A program made the translations under genes and the position numbers. Source: Temnopleurus reevesii (lineage: Eukaryota > Echinodermata > Echinoidea > Temnopleuroida > Temnopleuridae). From it: a DNA stretch of 35,365 nucleotides. The DNA lies in the NCBI GenBank assembly GCA_036244855.1, contig BQKZ01004936.1, positions 10,125-45,489 of the forward strand, read 5' to 3'. This document shows positions 19,329 to 31,200 of this stretch, in pieces (positions within the stretch are counted from its first letter, which is position 1; the number at the start of each line of letters is the position of its first letter). The notes under the pieces were generated by a model. It ran no database searches. It was given only the letters and a program-made list of their open reading frames with translations, and was not told the DNA's origin.

Positions 19329-20285
19329 CTTGATGTAATATGGTCCTTGAGACCATGAAAATTATTCTTCACTATGATGAACCTCTTTCAAGCGATAGGA
19401 CTTTCTTTCCTTTCAGAACATTTGAAAGCTTGAATAATGCAAAAGCACATACGACTCTCCCTATCGCGTCTGCAATTGTCGTCCAATAATGCATTACTCA
19501 CTCATAAATCTGGCCTTCAATTTGGCATGCCCCCATGGGATCAAAGGTATCTGTTGTACTATTGATTTTACACTCAGTTTGAAGTGATTTGAAAATTCTA
19601 TTCTTCACTTTCATTGTCAACAATAGAGTAGAGCTAGCAAAGCAATGGAAAAAGAAACAAGATAAGAAGTGAAATTTGCTACCATTTTTAAATCAAATCA
19701 GCCTCTCTTGTGAAGAAATGTTGCATGCCAAAATGAAAGCCAGAGTTTTTAAAGCATAATTCATTATGGGATATCAATCTATTGTGAGTGGAAGGGACAA
19801 AGGCTTTTGGACAATGTAAACAATTTCATTCATGCATTCACAATAGCTAGATACAAACAAAAGAGAATTCCCTCCCTCTTATTCTGCTTAAATATGTCAA
19901 ACAGACGTTGCATGATGACTCGTGAGGGTACTTTCTTTTGTGTGTATTGAGCTATATAATTGTTCATGCTAAACTGAAGTTGTTTACTTTGTCCAAAATC
20001 CTTTGTCCTCTCTGCTCACAGTAATTGCATATATGCAGTAGGGAGAATTTATCAGCAAGACTCGTAAACAATACTTTTACAGTGGGCCTTGAAACAAGTA
20101 AGAAACAAACTAGCTCATAAAATTAAAACTAAACTAAACATATTGACTAAAATGGGTATTTATTCAACCAAATCATACATACATGTATATGCTTGTTAAG
20201 TTGTAAATCAAAGTATGGTATCCTTGCAGGAAAAATAAATGATTGCAAGCCTCATAAAATGGGGGCCTTCAAGTGAGGATTAACC
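19329..20285. repeat. First unit of a tandem duplication (foldback-containing)
   Basis: Segments at 19329-19370 and 19757-20285 recur at 20450-20494 and 20494-20949 in the same order. Within the unit, 'ttggacaatgtaaacaa' (about 19808) and 'ttgtttactttgtccaa' (about 19980) are inverted arms of a foldback. The first unit has about 380 bp missing from the second. Confidence 0.65.
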
Positions 20286-20334
20286 CTAATCAGGCCGGGC
20301 TTTTTGAGCAATGCCACAGCCGGGGGGGGGGGGG

Positions 20335-20395
20335 NTATTGTATTTTTCTTCATCCACTGAGAGTGCATCAATGTCTGGGTGAAGTTCCCCTTTAA
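20335..20395 (+). mobile_element. Fragment of the TTAA MITE between the tandem units
   Basis: The right end 'gtctgggtgaagttcccct' plus TTAA matches the ends of 7068-7440. It begins at an N following a run of G, so its left side is uncertain. Confidence 0.55.
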
Positions 20396-20449
20396 GATAT
20401 CACGTAATTGCCTTGCCATGAGAAGGGGCCTTAATGCACCCTGTGAACT

Positions 20450-20949
20450 GTGAAACCTTGATATAATAAGGTCCTAGAGACCATGAGAAATATAAGCATA
20501 ATTCATTATGGGATAACAAATCACTCTGAGTGGAAGAGACAAAGGCTTTTGGATGAAGAAAACAACTTATTTCAATCATTTACAATAACTACATACATGT
20601 ACACACAAAAGAAAATTCCCTACCTCTTGTGAATGCCTGAATGAAGTTGTTTAATTTGTCCCAAATCCTTTGTCCTTTCTGCTCACAGTGATTGCATGTA
20701 TGCAGTAGCGACAATTTATCAGCAAGACTTATAAAAAATACATTTACAGTGGGCATTGAAACAAGTAAGAAACTGAAACTGTACTCATGAAATTAATTAA
20801 AACTATTAACTATCCATGTTGACTAAAATGGGTATTTATTCAACCAAATCATATATGCTTGTTAAGTTGAAAATCAAAGTATGGTATCCTTGCAGGAAAA
20901 ATAAATGATTGCAAGCCTCATAAAATTGGGGCCTTCAAGTTAGGATTAC
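20450..20949. repeat. Second unit of the tandem duplication
   Basis: It repeats the first unit through 'gcataattcattatgggata', 'gacaaaggcttttgga' and 'gcaggaaaaataaatgattg' to 'gccttcaagt'. The two units differ by scattered substitutions and indels. No gene was recognised in either. Confidence 0.65.
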
Positions 20950-21080
20950 GACTGAAACAATAAATGGCAATTAAGTATTCAGTGTCGTTTTGGAAAAAGT
21001 GCAAAATGCAAGTGAATTTGCCAACATTCAGCAAATGTCTGATGCCAGTTAAATCAACCAGGGTATACACATGAAAATTA

Positions 21081-21245
21081 GGGGGTGTTGCTCAAAATCA
21101 ACTGCAACTTTGCAAATTGTAACGCGCATTTTCTTTCGCGCACGGTACGCGCATTTAACAAGTCGCGCATAAAACAATGGTTTTGATTGGCGCGTTCTGA
21201 TCAACTGCAACTTTCGATCAATTGCAACTTTTGAGCAACACCCCC
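21081..21245. mobile_element. MITE with GGGGGTGTTGCTCAA ends, clean copy
   Basis: Ends GGGGGTGTTGCTCAAAA and TTTTGAGCAACACCCCC are perfectly inverted. The interior holds 'cgcgcattttctttcgcgc' and 'gattggcgcgttctgatc'. Relatives lie at 6386-6677 and, decayed, 33040-33161. Confidence 0.8.
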
Positions 21246-21499
21246 TATGTGTTATAAGTTGTCTGAACCCTGTGAAAAATTTTACAGCATCCGGATGGGA
21301 TTCAAAACTGTGAGTGTCATAACCACTGGAGTGCCTTGGTGTTTGGGTTCTTATGACGACGATCCCCTCCGGGTACTGTGTATCTTTTTCACAGTTCCAG
21401 AAAACTTATACACAGGCAAATGTATGACTAGGATAACACTTGGAATTCTGTTCTCATATGGCCCTAATGAAATTTTCTCTTGGTGCTACCTCTAGTCAA

Positions 21500-24127
21500 G
21501 AGTAGACTCATTTTGTAATTCATAACAACTAGGCAAACAAAATTATCTAGATAAAAAAATGTTTTACTGATATACAAACAATCTAGAAATTGAAATGGTT
21601 AAGTATGAAATGGTATACAAATGAGACAAATTCATAACAAATTCATTCAAAATTTGATTTAAATCCCTGTTTTTAGCATGTACATGTACTAAAAAATATG
21701 TCTTGGAAAAATTACAAAGCACATGTGCTGTAACATTTTTATTTCTGAAACAAACTCAAGTTTCTACTTGTCACAATACCATAAAAGAGAGATTTGACTT
21801 TAATGATATATATTTGAAGATTTGACATCATTATTACTGTATATTTACAAAGAAACACAATTCTGAATGTGCTTTAGACAACTCTGCTATAAGAAGATCA
21901 ATACCCTCCATGAAATATATACAATTAAGCTATACTGTACAATAAACTTGGATAAAATAGGAAATTTTCATACCCAAACAGGCAATTGAACAGTTGACGA
22001 AGATCAAATATGAATGAGGTAATATACATTTATTTACACATTTGAGCATATATCTTTACAAAAACAAGAAATCACTACAAATTTGGCACATATAGAATAT
22101 AGGATGACAGTTCTCTACATCATGGATACCATGGAAACTAATCTAACCGAGGTCGTTATGAAAGGGGAGGTACTTTTGAGACAAAGTTGACGATGCAGAC
22201 AGGATTCCTTCAATCCTGGAGGTCTGCACTATACAATGCCATATTCATCAAGATTCATTATTCAACTTCAAGGCAACGCATAATACGGCTTGGGTTAATG
22301 TTAATTTTGTAAAAGAACAAAAAAAAAACATTATTTGGTTATTTATGTCCAAATCAATTGATTTTCATATCACCGAAAGCCAGCCTTGTTGCCAACGCTC
22401 TAGGGAATCACCTCCACCTCCCGTCAAATTCGTTTAGAAATAACTTTCATCCTAACATATAAAGGAGGAAATGTGGTCCCTATGACCCATGAGTTTCCAT
22501 GGTACATGATAAAGCATTGTATGAAAATTGATGTTTGGGTACGATAACGAACAAATAAACAGAATTGAGCAGAAATTATCATGGAGTGAATCAGCCTTCA
22601 CTACGACAAAATGTAGATCATCTTTATATCAAAAGTGTATTATTTTTTGAGAGGTAGATTTTAGAAAAGAAAATAAAATTGGCTGCTTCCCTTAATGAAT
22701 CATTCTGCACTTAAAGATAAAAATACATACTAAATGTTATAAGGACATTTAAATTTCAGGCATTTGGTCCACAAGATTCTTCAAATGAGGTATATAATTG
22801 TTCCAATACTGTGTTGTTGGGTCATTTTTAGGTGAATACATCATTGCCTAATCACAAAAAAGTACTATACAGTCAAGCCCGTTTTACCGGCCACAGGTCT
22901 ATAGTGATCAACTGTCTATAGTTATGTCTATAGTTAAATAGTCTATAGTTACATTGTATTTGGGTTGTTTTTTTTTCAGATGAAAAAGTGGGTGGCCACC
23001 ATCTTCAGGTTTTTCTTTATGTGATGTACGCAAATATAAAATCTCTCCATGTTTGAATAAATGTCATGGTTATATACTGAATCAGCTGAAATTTGTGCAT
23101 GGTTTTATTTTCGCAAATTTCACGACCATGAATTTGCTAACATTTTCACTCATTAGAAATGCACATAGAGTTGTTCACATTAATCTTTAAAAATATGAAA
23201 ATACTAACTTGTTAATGTGTGAAAAAGCCTGAAATTAAGAGAATTCGCTAAAATTTATGTACACTAAAATTGGCTTCTACGGTACATAATTATAGAGTAT
23301 TTTGTTATAATTTGACAAGGCACTGTACTCTATATAATAATATTAACAATGTACACTTCAATTTCTCATATGGAAACCATATTCCTAGGAAATAACAGAT
23401 CTTGAACTGGATAAATACATTTCAACAAGAAGTAATAACAATTCCTATAACAGCGATTGGGAACATGCTTTAAAATATTGACAATACATTTACGTTTACC
23501 CCCCAAAATTAAAATTAAAATAATAAATTTGTTGGCATTTGTTTAAAAAAAAATTGACTAAATTTATACATGAACACTTCTCATAGTATGTGCACAAGAG
23601 ATCTATGTAATATGAAAATGAGTAACAATCATTTGCTTCTAATCAATGGGAAATAGATTTGAAAAACAAAAATACAGTTATTGATTCTCAAAGATGAAAC
23701 AACTACATTTCCTATCTACTAGAGTGTCATTCTCTCTTCACAGAAGATGACAGGAATGTGACGTATGTTGGAATGTGGATTACAACCATAGGTTGTCAGA
23801 ATGTTAGAAATATCTCAATTTAACATAAAATAAACCACTTGTCTCGTTGAACCCATAATGACAACAAATATCCCTTCAAATAGATAGTCCCTTGTTCCAA
23901 AACTTGAATTTAATTTGATCCAATTCTAATCCATTGCAATTTAGCTCACAATTGGCAGCTGCAAATCAAGGACTGCCACACGCATATAGAGTGCACATCT
24001 GATGCGCGTAATAACAGATGCACACATCAGTTGCGCACATCAGTTGCGCACTTGTCATTCAATGCTCAGTCCAGATGCGCATTCTTTTTCTACTGTCCAC
24101 AAGCCTGCATCCACCATGTTCGAAAAC
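21500..24127 (-). other. Downstream flank or long 3' UTR of USP1
   Basis: There is no supported exon. Several reverse AATAAA signals (TTTATT) occur, for example near 22030, so part of this may be USP1 3' UTR. A degenerate foldback (22872-22990, 'ggccacaggtctatag') and a small repeat of CACATCAGTTGCG near 24020-24050 are visible. Confidence 0.35.
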
Positions 24128-24437
24128 ACACCAATGACATTTTTGTGTTGGGTGGATAAATAATTAAATAATTCTTGCCTTACCCCAACATGGAGAAACA
24201 CTGGTTGACAGTGCTTTACCGAGAAGATGAGAAAAAAATCTCAGGCATTCTCGGGTAGGAATCTACCCGAGGTGTCTTACCTAGACAGGTAAGACACCTG
24301 TCTAGTCATCAGGAGATCGTGGGTTCGATTCCTACCCGAGAATGCCTGAGATTTTTTTCTCAGCTTCTCGGTAAAGCACTGTCAACCAGTGTTTATCCAT
24401 GTTGGGATAAGGCAAGAATTATTTAACACCAATGACA
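24128..24437. mobile_element. Inverted SINE dimer (hairpin) with one 12-bp target duplication
   Basis: A minus-strand SINE arm (about 24163-24262) is followed by a plus-strand arm (about 24325-24425). The near-identical arms pair through 'ggcattctcgggtagga' and its complement, and the centre is itself palindromic (AGGTGTCTTACC..GGTAAGACACCT). The 12-bp repeat ACACCAATGACA flanks the whole structure (24128-24139, 24426-24437). This indicates integration as one unit. The plus arm keeps the B-box GGTTCGATTCC. Confidence 0.75.
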
Positions 24438-24715
24438 GCAGCATCGTTACCTTGAGGAAGGTTTTCACACCATTCATCCAACTTAATTATGTTCTCCTAA
24501 TCTACAGAGACTCCATATCATATGACTTTACCTCATGAGAATTTTAGCAATCCTTTTCATTATATACACTGCAAATCTGGGAATTTAAAAAAAATTGTGC
24601 AATGTGTCAATCATGTTTGTGATCTCATACCTAATGTAGATTTCAATTAGAGGAATAGGTTTGGGACAGCAGCAGAATCACTGTATTTTATAGGGTTCAT
24701 TACATTCTCCCAACT

Positions 24716-24852
24716 TCACCTTCTGATTTGCCGAGTATCTTTATAGAGGAGTAGATAAGGTGTTGCAGCAGAATCATCACCTTGGAGCGGAATGAGAAGG
24801 GATTCAAAGTCCTCATCTGAGAGGACCTGGACTCGATCGTCATCAAACTTAG
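24716..24852 (-). CDS. USP1: USP1 terminal exon, copy 1 (probable alternative exon)
   Basis: After a pyrimidine-rich acceptor (CTTCTTCCCTATTAG) the exon begins at 24852 in the phase needed by the exon 7 donor. It reads A-K-F-D-D-D-R-V-Q-V-L to Y-L-L-L-Y-K-D and a TGA at 24716-24718. It keeps the F-D-D catalytic Asp box. Against the 25116 copy I count eight synonymous codon differences and one amino-acid change (I for N). It lacks the 14 residues, including a conserved Trp, that copy 3 adds before A-K-F. Splicing is not demonstrated. Confidence 0.6.
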
Positions 24853-24915
24853 CTAATAGGGAAGAAGTGTGGGATCGTCATAGAGTCATTGGATAAGGTT
24901 TATATTCTTTGAACT

Positions 24916-25052
24916 TCACCTTCTGATTTGCCAAGTATCTTTAAAGGGGAGTAGATAAGGTGTCGCAGCAGAATATTCACCTTGGAGTGGGTTGAGAAGG
25001 GATTCAAAGTCTTCATGAGAGAGGACCTGGACTCGATCGTTAGCAGACTTAG
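24916..25052 (-). pseudogene. USP1 terminal exon, copy 2 (decaying)
   Basis: It has the same length (137 bp), frame and stop as copy 1, exactly 200 bp away, with a weaker acceptor (CCTATGAG). The F-D-D-D box has become S-A-N-D, and roughly nine amino-acid changes against five synonymous ones separate it from copy 3. The catalytic Asp box is destroyed, so it is probably dead. Confidence 0.7.
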
Positions 25053-25115
25053 CTCATAGGGAAGAAGTGTGGGATCGTCATAGAGTCATTGGATAAGATT
25101 TATATTCTCCAAACT

Positions 25116-25291
25116 TCACCTTCTGATTTGCCGAGTATCTTTATAGAGCAGTAGATAAGGTGTCGCAGCAGAATCGTCACCTTGGAGTGGATTGAGGAGG
25201 GATTCAAAGTCCTCATCAGACAAGACCTGGACTCGATCATCATCAAACTTGGCCCAAGACTCTTCCTTCGGCCGAAGGTCCACACCATCTC
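25116..25291 (-). CDS. USP1: USP1 terminal exon, copy 3 (main model)
   Basis: The acceptor CATCATCAG at 25292 opens the exon in phase 1. It encodes G-D-G-V-D-L-R, E-E-S-W-A-K-F-D-D-D and the closing T-P-Y-L-L-L-Y-K-D, with TGA at 25116-25118. The Trp before F-D-D and the T-P-Y-L-L motif are both conserved at the end of vertebrate USP1. It is the only one of the three copies with the upstream W-containing segment. Confidence 0.88.
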
Positions 25292-28200
25292 CTGATGATG
25301 AAAAGTTTTCAGCAAAATGAGAAAAATGGAAAATTAATATCATTCACATGATTAGTAACAATGACAAGACAATCTACATAAGACACAGGCTAACTCAGCA
25401 GACAGCTCAAAACTCACTAAAACATTTGCATTAATAGTTAATGTATGCCCAGTTTATATCAAATTCATTCTGCAGTCAAACAGTTTCAGTGTTTTAGTGG
25501 TCCCTTGTAAATTTGTGCGCACACAGTTCATTGAATAAATAAGAAATGGATATGTGTTAGCCACTTAAATTATACAATTGTAAAACTTGGCTTTTACTAG
25601 CATTATTAATGACCCTGGTTTTCGCAATGCCGACATCTATTATGCGAGGATTTAAAGTAATGAAACTTCTTGCCTGGCACTCATACCTTTGCCAAACTGC
25701 TGCGGAATGCAGAACCGCTAACGCAGGAGCTAGCGTCATCTTGCACTGAGCTCATATGCAAAAATAGTTTGATTGGCATCTACTTTCTTTGCGACTCTCC
25801 GAAATGCAAATGCATGCAAAAATGTATTCGTTCAAAAGCACGCCATCATCGCTGCGACAGGGCGCTATAAATGATGATCAAAAGTCAATGAGGCCGCGCT
25901 CTGGAAAAATATAAACAGAAAAGAAGAAACTGAATTTTGAACAAATTGGGATTTTCTTTGTGATTTTTTTTAAAGCCACTGTATGATTATCAACATTAAA
26001 CTACATAGATTATCCACTACATGCACTTAAAATATATGACTTGATAATCAATGGATGAAAATAGGCATCCTAATTCTAACTTCCGTGATTATTTAGATAT
26101 TAATGATCATAAATGGAAGTTTTATCTTTCCAGTTTCGTGGCCTTTAATCATTGACTTTTGATCCGTTCATTGTTACGCTTTCACATATTTGTGTAATTA
26201 CATTTGGATCAACTGTCTAAGCTCGTATCTTCGTCTGAGTTTTATTTTTGCGTATTAAGCGACCATGAATTTGTTAAAATGGTTACTCATTAGAATGCCT
26301 AAGAACAGTAATCCATCAAAACATAAAAACAAACACTTGAAAAGTGTGAAAAGTTCAGAAATCTCATGAATTCGCTCAGATTTATGTACACAGAGCTCTA
26401 CTTTCCTTGCTACTCTCTGGAAAGCTGTTGGTGGAAAGCATGCACACATTCTTAAAGGGGAATTACACCCAGACAATAATGTACGGTCAGTAAATGAAGA
26501 CAAATCAGATGAAAAAACTGAAAATTTGAGCAAAATCCAACAATCCATTCAAAAGTTATACATTTTCAAAGTTTTTATTTAAACCCCTCATGGGCTCCTT
26601 AAATTGGCAACGTACAGGCACAAAATGGCTGACAACATGGAGAACTCTCCATTCACTTTGTACACAGAATTTCACATTTTTTTCTTTCACTAGAAAAGTA
26701 GACAATAAATCAACAAAATTCATTCTGAAATGCATGCAGAATCAAAATGTCCAAATCATACTTGAAGAGAAAAGAAAAATATTGTCTACTTTTCTAGGAA
26801 AAGAAGAAAATGTGAAATTCTGTGTACAAAGTGAATGGAGAGTTCTCCATGTTGTCAGCCATTTTGTGCCTGTACGCTGCCAATTTGAGGAGCCCATAAG
26901 GGGTGTATATGGTGATTTTGTTTGCATTTTTGCATAAATACTCACCTTTATGGGAAGTGCTCTATTGTGTGTAATCTAGGAGTACACACAATAACCAGAG
27001 GGTGCTCTTTATTGTTTGCAGTGCTGAAGCTGGTGGCTTGGGCAATGTACAGGGAATAATTTTACTTTTCACATTTTGATTATTAGTTTTAGACATTGAG
27101 GACATTTTTCGAATTCTTTACTATAAAATAAAATGTGGAAAAGCTGCTACACAACATATATTTTGTATAGCAATTCTGCCAAAATGCATAGCAAATTGCA
27201 ATGCGATACCATGAAAATGATTCCCTGATGTAGTCCCTACTTTCATAATTAACTCAACACACAAAAGGTTAATTAGGTAATTTTCAAGTTTAAACTCACC
27301 AATCGTCCTATGAGGTACCCTAGCATAGGCAATGTAATGACCGCTGGAGCTCGAGGACCCGCTGTGAGCGACTATAGCGGCTAGTTCATATGGTGTATCC
27401 TTCTGCTCGCATGAGCTGGAGCACCATTTGGCCAGGCTTAGACTCAGAGGGATGGCTAGATGGTCGTTGACCTTTGACACGGATCCTCCCGGAGAGAAAC
27501 TGAGAAAGAAAAAGATAAACATTTTGACCAGCGTGTCAATCATATGAATTTAATTCAAAATAAATTTGAAAATAGATTCAAAAGCGATCAGAGAAATAAA
27601 ATAGGGGAAGGTTTGATGAATTTCTCATTTTACATAATATTTGCCATGACGCAAAAAAGGTTGTTCTGTCAGCTTTCAAATATTCAAAAGAATAAATAAA
27701 GCACCAAATATTCTCATATATATGTACTATGAATATTCAGAAATATTTAAATTGTTTGAAAGATTTGCAATGAGCTTTTAGCTCATCATATGAAAAAGTA
27801 ACTTGATATTCCTGACAATAGTGTTGATTTTACTTAGCTACCAATTGAGTGATGGTTTCTTTCTTTATGTTAAGAAGACTGTAAACTTTGAATGTACTGA
27901 AATTTGGAGCAGAAATTATACTATTTGGAGAAAACACAAAAAATGATAGTGGTATCAATTAGCTTAAATCTGATGCTGGTCATGTTTCTCATTTTAAGCG
28001 CAAAGGAAATCATGGCAAAATCATTTCCAAGTTTACAGATCAATTTCAATGATGCAATTAAATTTGCAGAATTTAACACAACGGCTACTGGAACCCTTGT
28101 ACAAAGTCCATGGGAATTCAAGAATTCAGTATTCAATAGGATAGAGGTCTTACCAATTGATGAAAGCACTGAATCTCTTGAGCTGTATGATGAGAACACC

Positions 28201-31200
28201 AGGCAGTCTCCCAAACATAACAGATCTCTCAGCCTCGGTCAGATGGAAGCAATGCTCACAGAAGTACTTGTTGTCGTCAGTGAGTCTCTCCACGCTGGTG
28301 AATTCTGACAACGCCCAGCTCAGAGAGAGGTTGCGAGGATTCACATCTAGTAGGGAAATTATGTCGAAACACACTTTCATTACAAAGTTGAACATTATCT
28401 TGCAATTACAAAACATTTTCTGAATTAATTGTAATACAAAAATCCAACGGGAGCAATTTCTTCAAAGTATTAGACTCTATCAAGCTGTATGATAAACACA
28501 CCAGGCAGTCTACCAAACATAACAGATCTCTCAGCCTCAGTCAGATGAAAGCAATGCTCACAGAAGTACTTGTTGTCATCCGTCAGTCTCTCCACGCTGG
28601 TGAATTCTGACAATGCCCAGCTCAGACATAGGTTGCGAGGATTCATATCTAGTGGAGGGGAATTATGGAGAAACACTCTTTCAGAGTATTTAAATTTTAT
28701 CTCAACAGTATTTTAGTAATTTATACTTCCAAATGAACCAAACGATACGAATTTGAATAATACCAAGTACAAATTATACAAACACCAAGTATTGTTTTTA
28801 TTTGCAGGCTATACACATATTGATGTAGGTACAATCATGTGATTATTGCATCGATCTGAAGGGGAGGTAGGGGATGGTGCGATATTCAGATGTAATTGGT
28901 CGATGATTAATTTTTTTGAAATGGTTAGAAAATTCTGGAAAGACATTTGCCTTCATATTTGTACAGAAAATTTCCTGGAAATCTCTACATGGCCATCAGA
29001 ATAGCCCAGCTTAATTTTGAAGTTTACTTCACACAAATGGTTAATAATTTTGGAATAATTTTTTACAAACTAGCAAGGAAGAAAACAAAACAATTTAAAT
29101 GCCACATCCCACACTTGCCTGGCTATGCATTTCATCAAATTTTCCATAGTCTTGCAGTTCACATAACAGAAGGGTTTTAAGATTTTAGCATAAAAAAATC
29201 ATTTCTGTCTCACCTGGTACATTGTCCTCTTGATCTTCTTCACTTGTGAATGCAGGAATACTCTGGACTGGAACGCTGACATCCTGGAAGTTCTCTCTCT
29301 TCTCTGAACACTTCTCGCACTCCAGGCAGCGTGTCTGAAGGACTAACGTTCCCTGGAACAGTCTCTCTATCACTCTCATCTCATTGGTGAGGGACGATGC
29401 ATCAATACTATCTGTCACTTCACTGCTCACTACGGTATCTTGAGATGGTGGTGGTTGGAAAAGGATTGCTGCAGGAGGTTCAGGGAGGGAGGAAACTCCT
29501 GTTGCTGTTTCTGCTCCTTCTTCTAGGATTGTTGGGACAATGTCTGCTGTAGATGCTTGCTGATCCGTACTTTTGTCAACTGTCAATGATGCTTGTGACG
29601 TATCTCCAGATTGATCAGAATCGTTTGAATTATTGGATGTCACATTTCTTGATGTGTATGTCTTGGTTATTGTTGGTTCCTTGTGGTCGATAGTTGATAT
29701 GGAATCAGACTTGATGTCAAGATGGGTGGCGGCATCATTATGAGAATCTGTTTCGTCAACAGAGGGTGGTTTGTCTTTCTTGGTGATGCCGAACTTGCTA
29801 AGCGTGTACTGCTGAAATGGAAGGCGGCCGACCCCTAACCGCTTCTTCTTAGCGACCCCGCAATCACCCGCACCATTTGACTCTTCGGCCTTTCCATCCA
29901 TCCCATTACATTCTTTCTCGGATAGATGTCCATTTGTAAGACCGCTCTTGCGACCAACACGCCTCCGAACCGAGTCGTTACTCGGAGATATCCCTCCATG
30001 GTGCCCTACCACCGTTCCATTTACTCTATCTGACTCTCCTAACCTGCCGGTGATGTTGCCGTTGCATAGCTTAATAGATTCTCCGTTCCTATCAAGCTTT
30101 GCGACTCCATTACAATTCTCGTGATTACCGAAACCATTTTCCTGATGAGTGATAAGGCCACCACCATTGATGCCTTTACAATCCAACTTCTTTTCACTCA
30201 TTGTTGGCTCACTCCTTGGTCTCGCTCCACCAAGCGGTCTGCCCCCTCCCAAGAGTCTCCCGCAGTCTGTACCCACGGCAACACCATCGCCAGCTCCGCC
30301 CATGTCTAGTCTTCTCACAGCTTTCATGCAGACCCCGGTTTTCTCAGAGGTGACTTGATCAGCTGAAGCCGAGTCCTCTAACTGTTTCTGAAGCTCTCCA
30401 AGCCCTTGGCAAGCCTCCTGGACATTGCTTAGGATGCAACACAGGAGCTCCTGTGCATCATGCTGAAGATAGCCTCGGAACATAGAGTTCAGCTCCCTAA
30501 AAAGTAAAATGAATACAGGTATATAGTATGTGATTTGACAAAGTTTGCATACATAGAAACTGCCAGTTAAAAAAAAAACATTGGAACAAAGTTTTCTCAG
30601 AGGTGAGTTGAAAAAGCGGTAGCAGAGTCCCGTGATTGTTTCTGAAGCTCTCCAAGACCTTGGCAAGCCTCCTGGGAGGTGTTTCACCAAGTCTTTCTTA
30701 AAGTTACGCACAACTTTAAGTTCGACTGGTATCAATTCTTGCGCTGAATGCGCGCACTATTATGAATCATACACACAAGAAGTGATACCAGTCGAACGTA
30801 AAGTTGTGCGTAAAGTCTTTCTTATCTTGGTGAAACACCTCCCAGGACATTACTTGGGATGCAACACAGAAGCTCCTGTGCATCGTGCTGAAGATAGGCT
30901 CGGAACATGGAGTTCAGCTCCCTACAAAACGGATCCAATACATTGTCAGTGTTTTTTTTTAATTTTTACATACAGGGAATGATTTGATGAAACTATAGCA
31001 ACTATATTGAAACAGATGGAAGGGAATGGGCTGTGGTTGTACTTGTTGCTAACCTCACACACAAGTGCAAAAGAACTACTTAATATACCCAAGAATTAGT
31101 GCATTAGCAAAAGAAATATAGCCAGCTGTATCACTTTGATTGCAATTTCACAAAACTTTTCATCTTAATCATGAATTATTATTTATCTGAAGTGAACTTC

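Noticed and set aside
21247..21495. 82-codon plus-strand open frame
   Set aside because: No recognisable motif or splice signals; likely chance.
25557..25870. Open frames in USP1 intron 7 as the missing self-cleavage exon
   Set aside because: Neither the peptide nor splice-site phase fits USP1, and no Gly-Gly motif is present.
26590..26945. 115-codon plus frame and matching minus frame
   Set aside because: Both frames start with the same peptide because they are the two arms of the TTAA foldback.
27904..28308. 134-codon plus-strand open frame
   Set aside because: Its 3' half is antisense to USP1 exon 6 and the rest is intron; no independent support.
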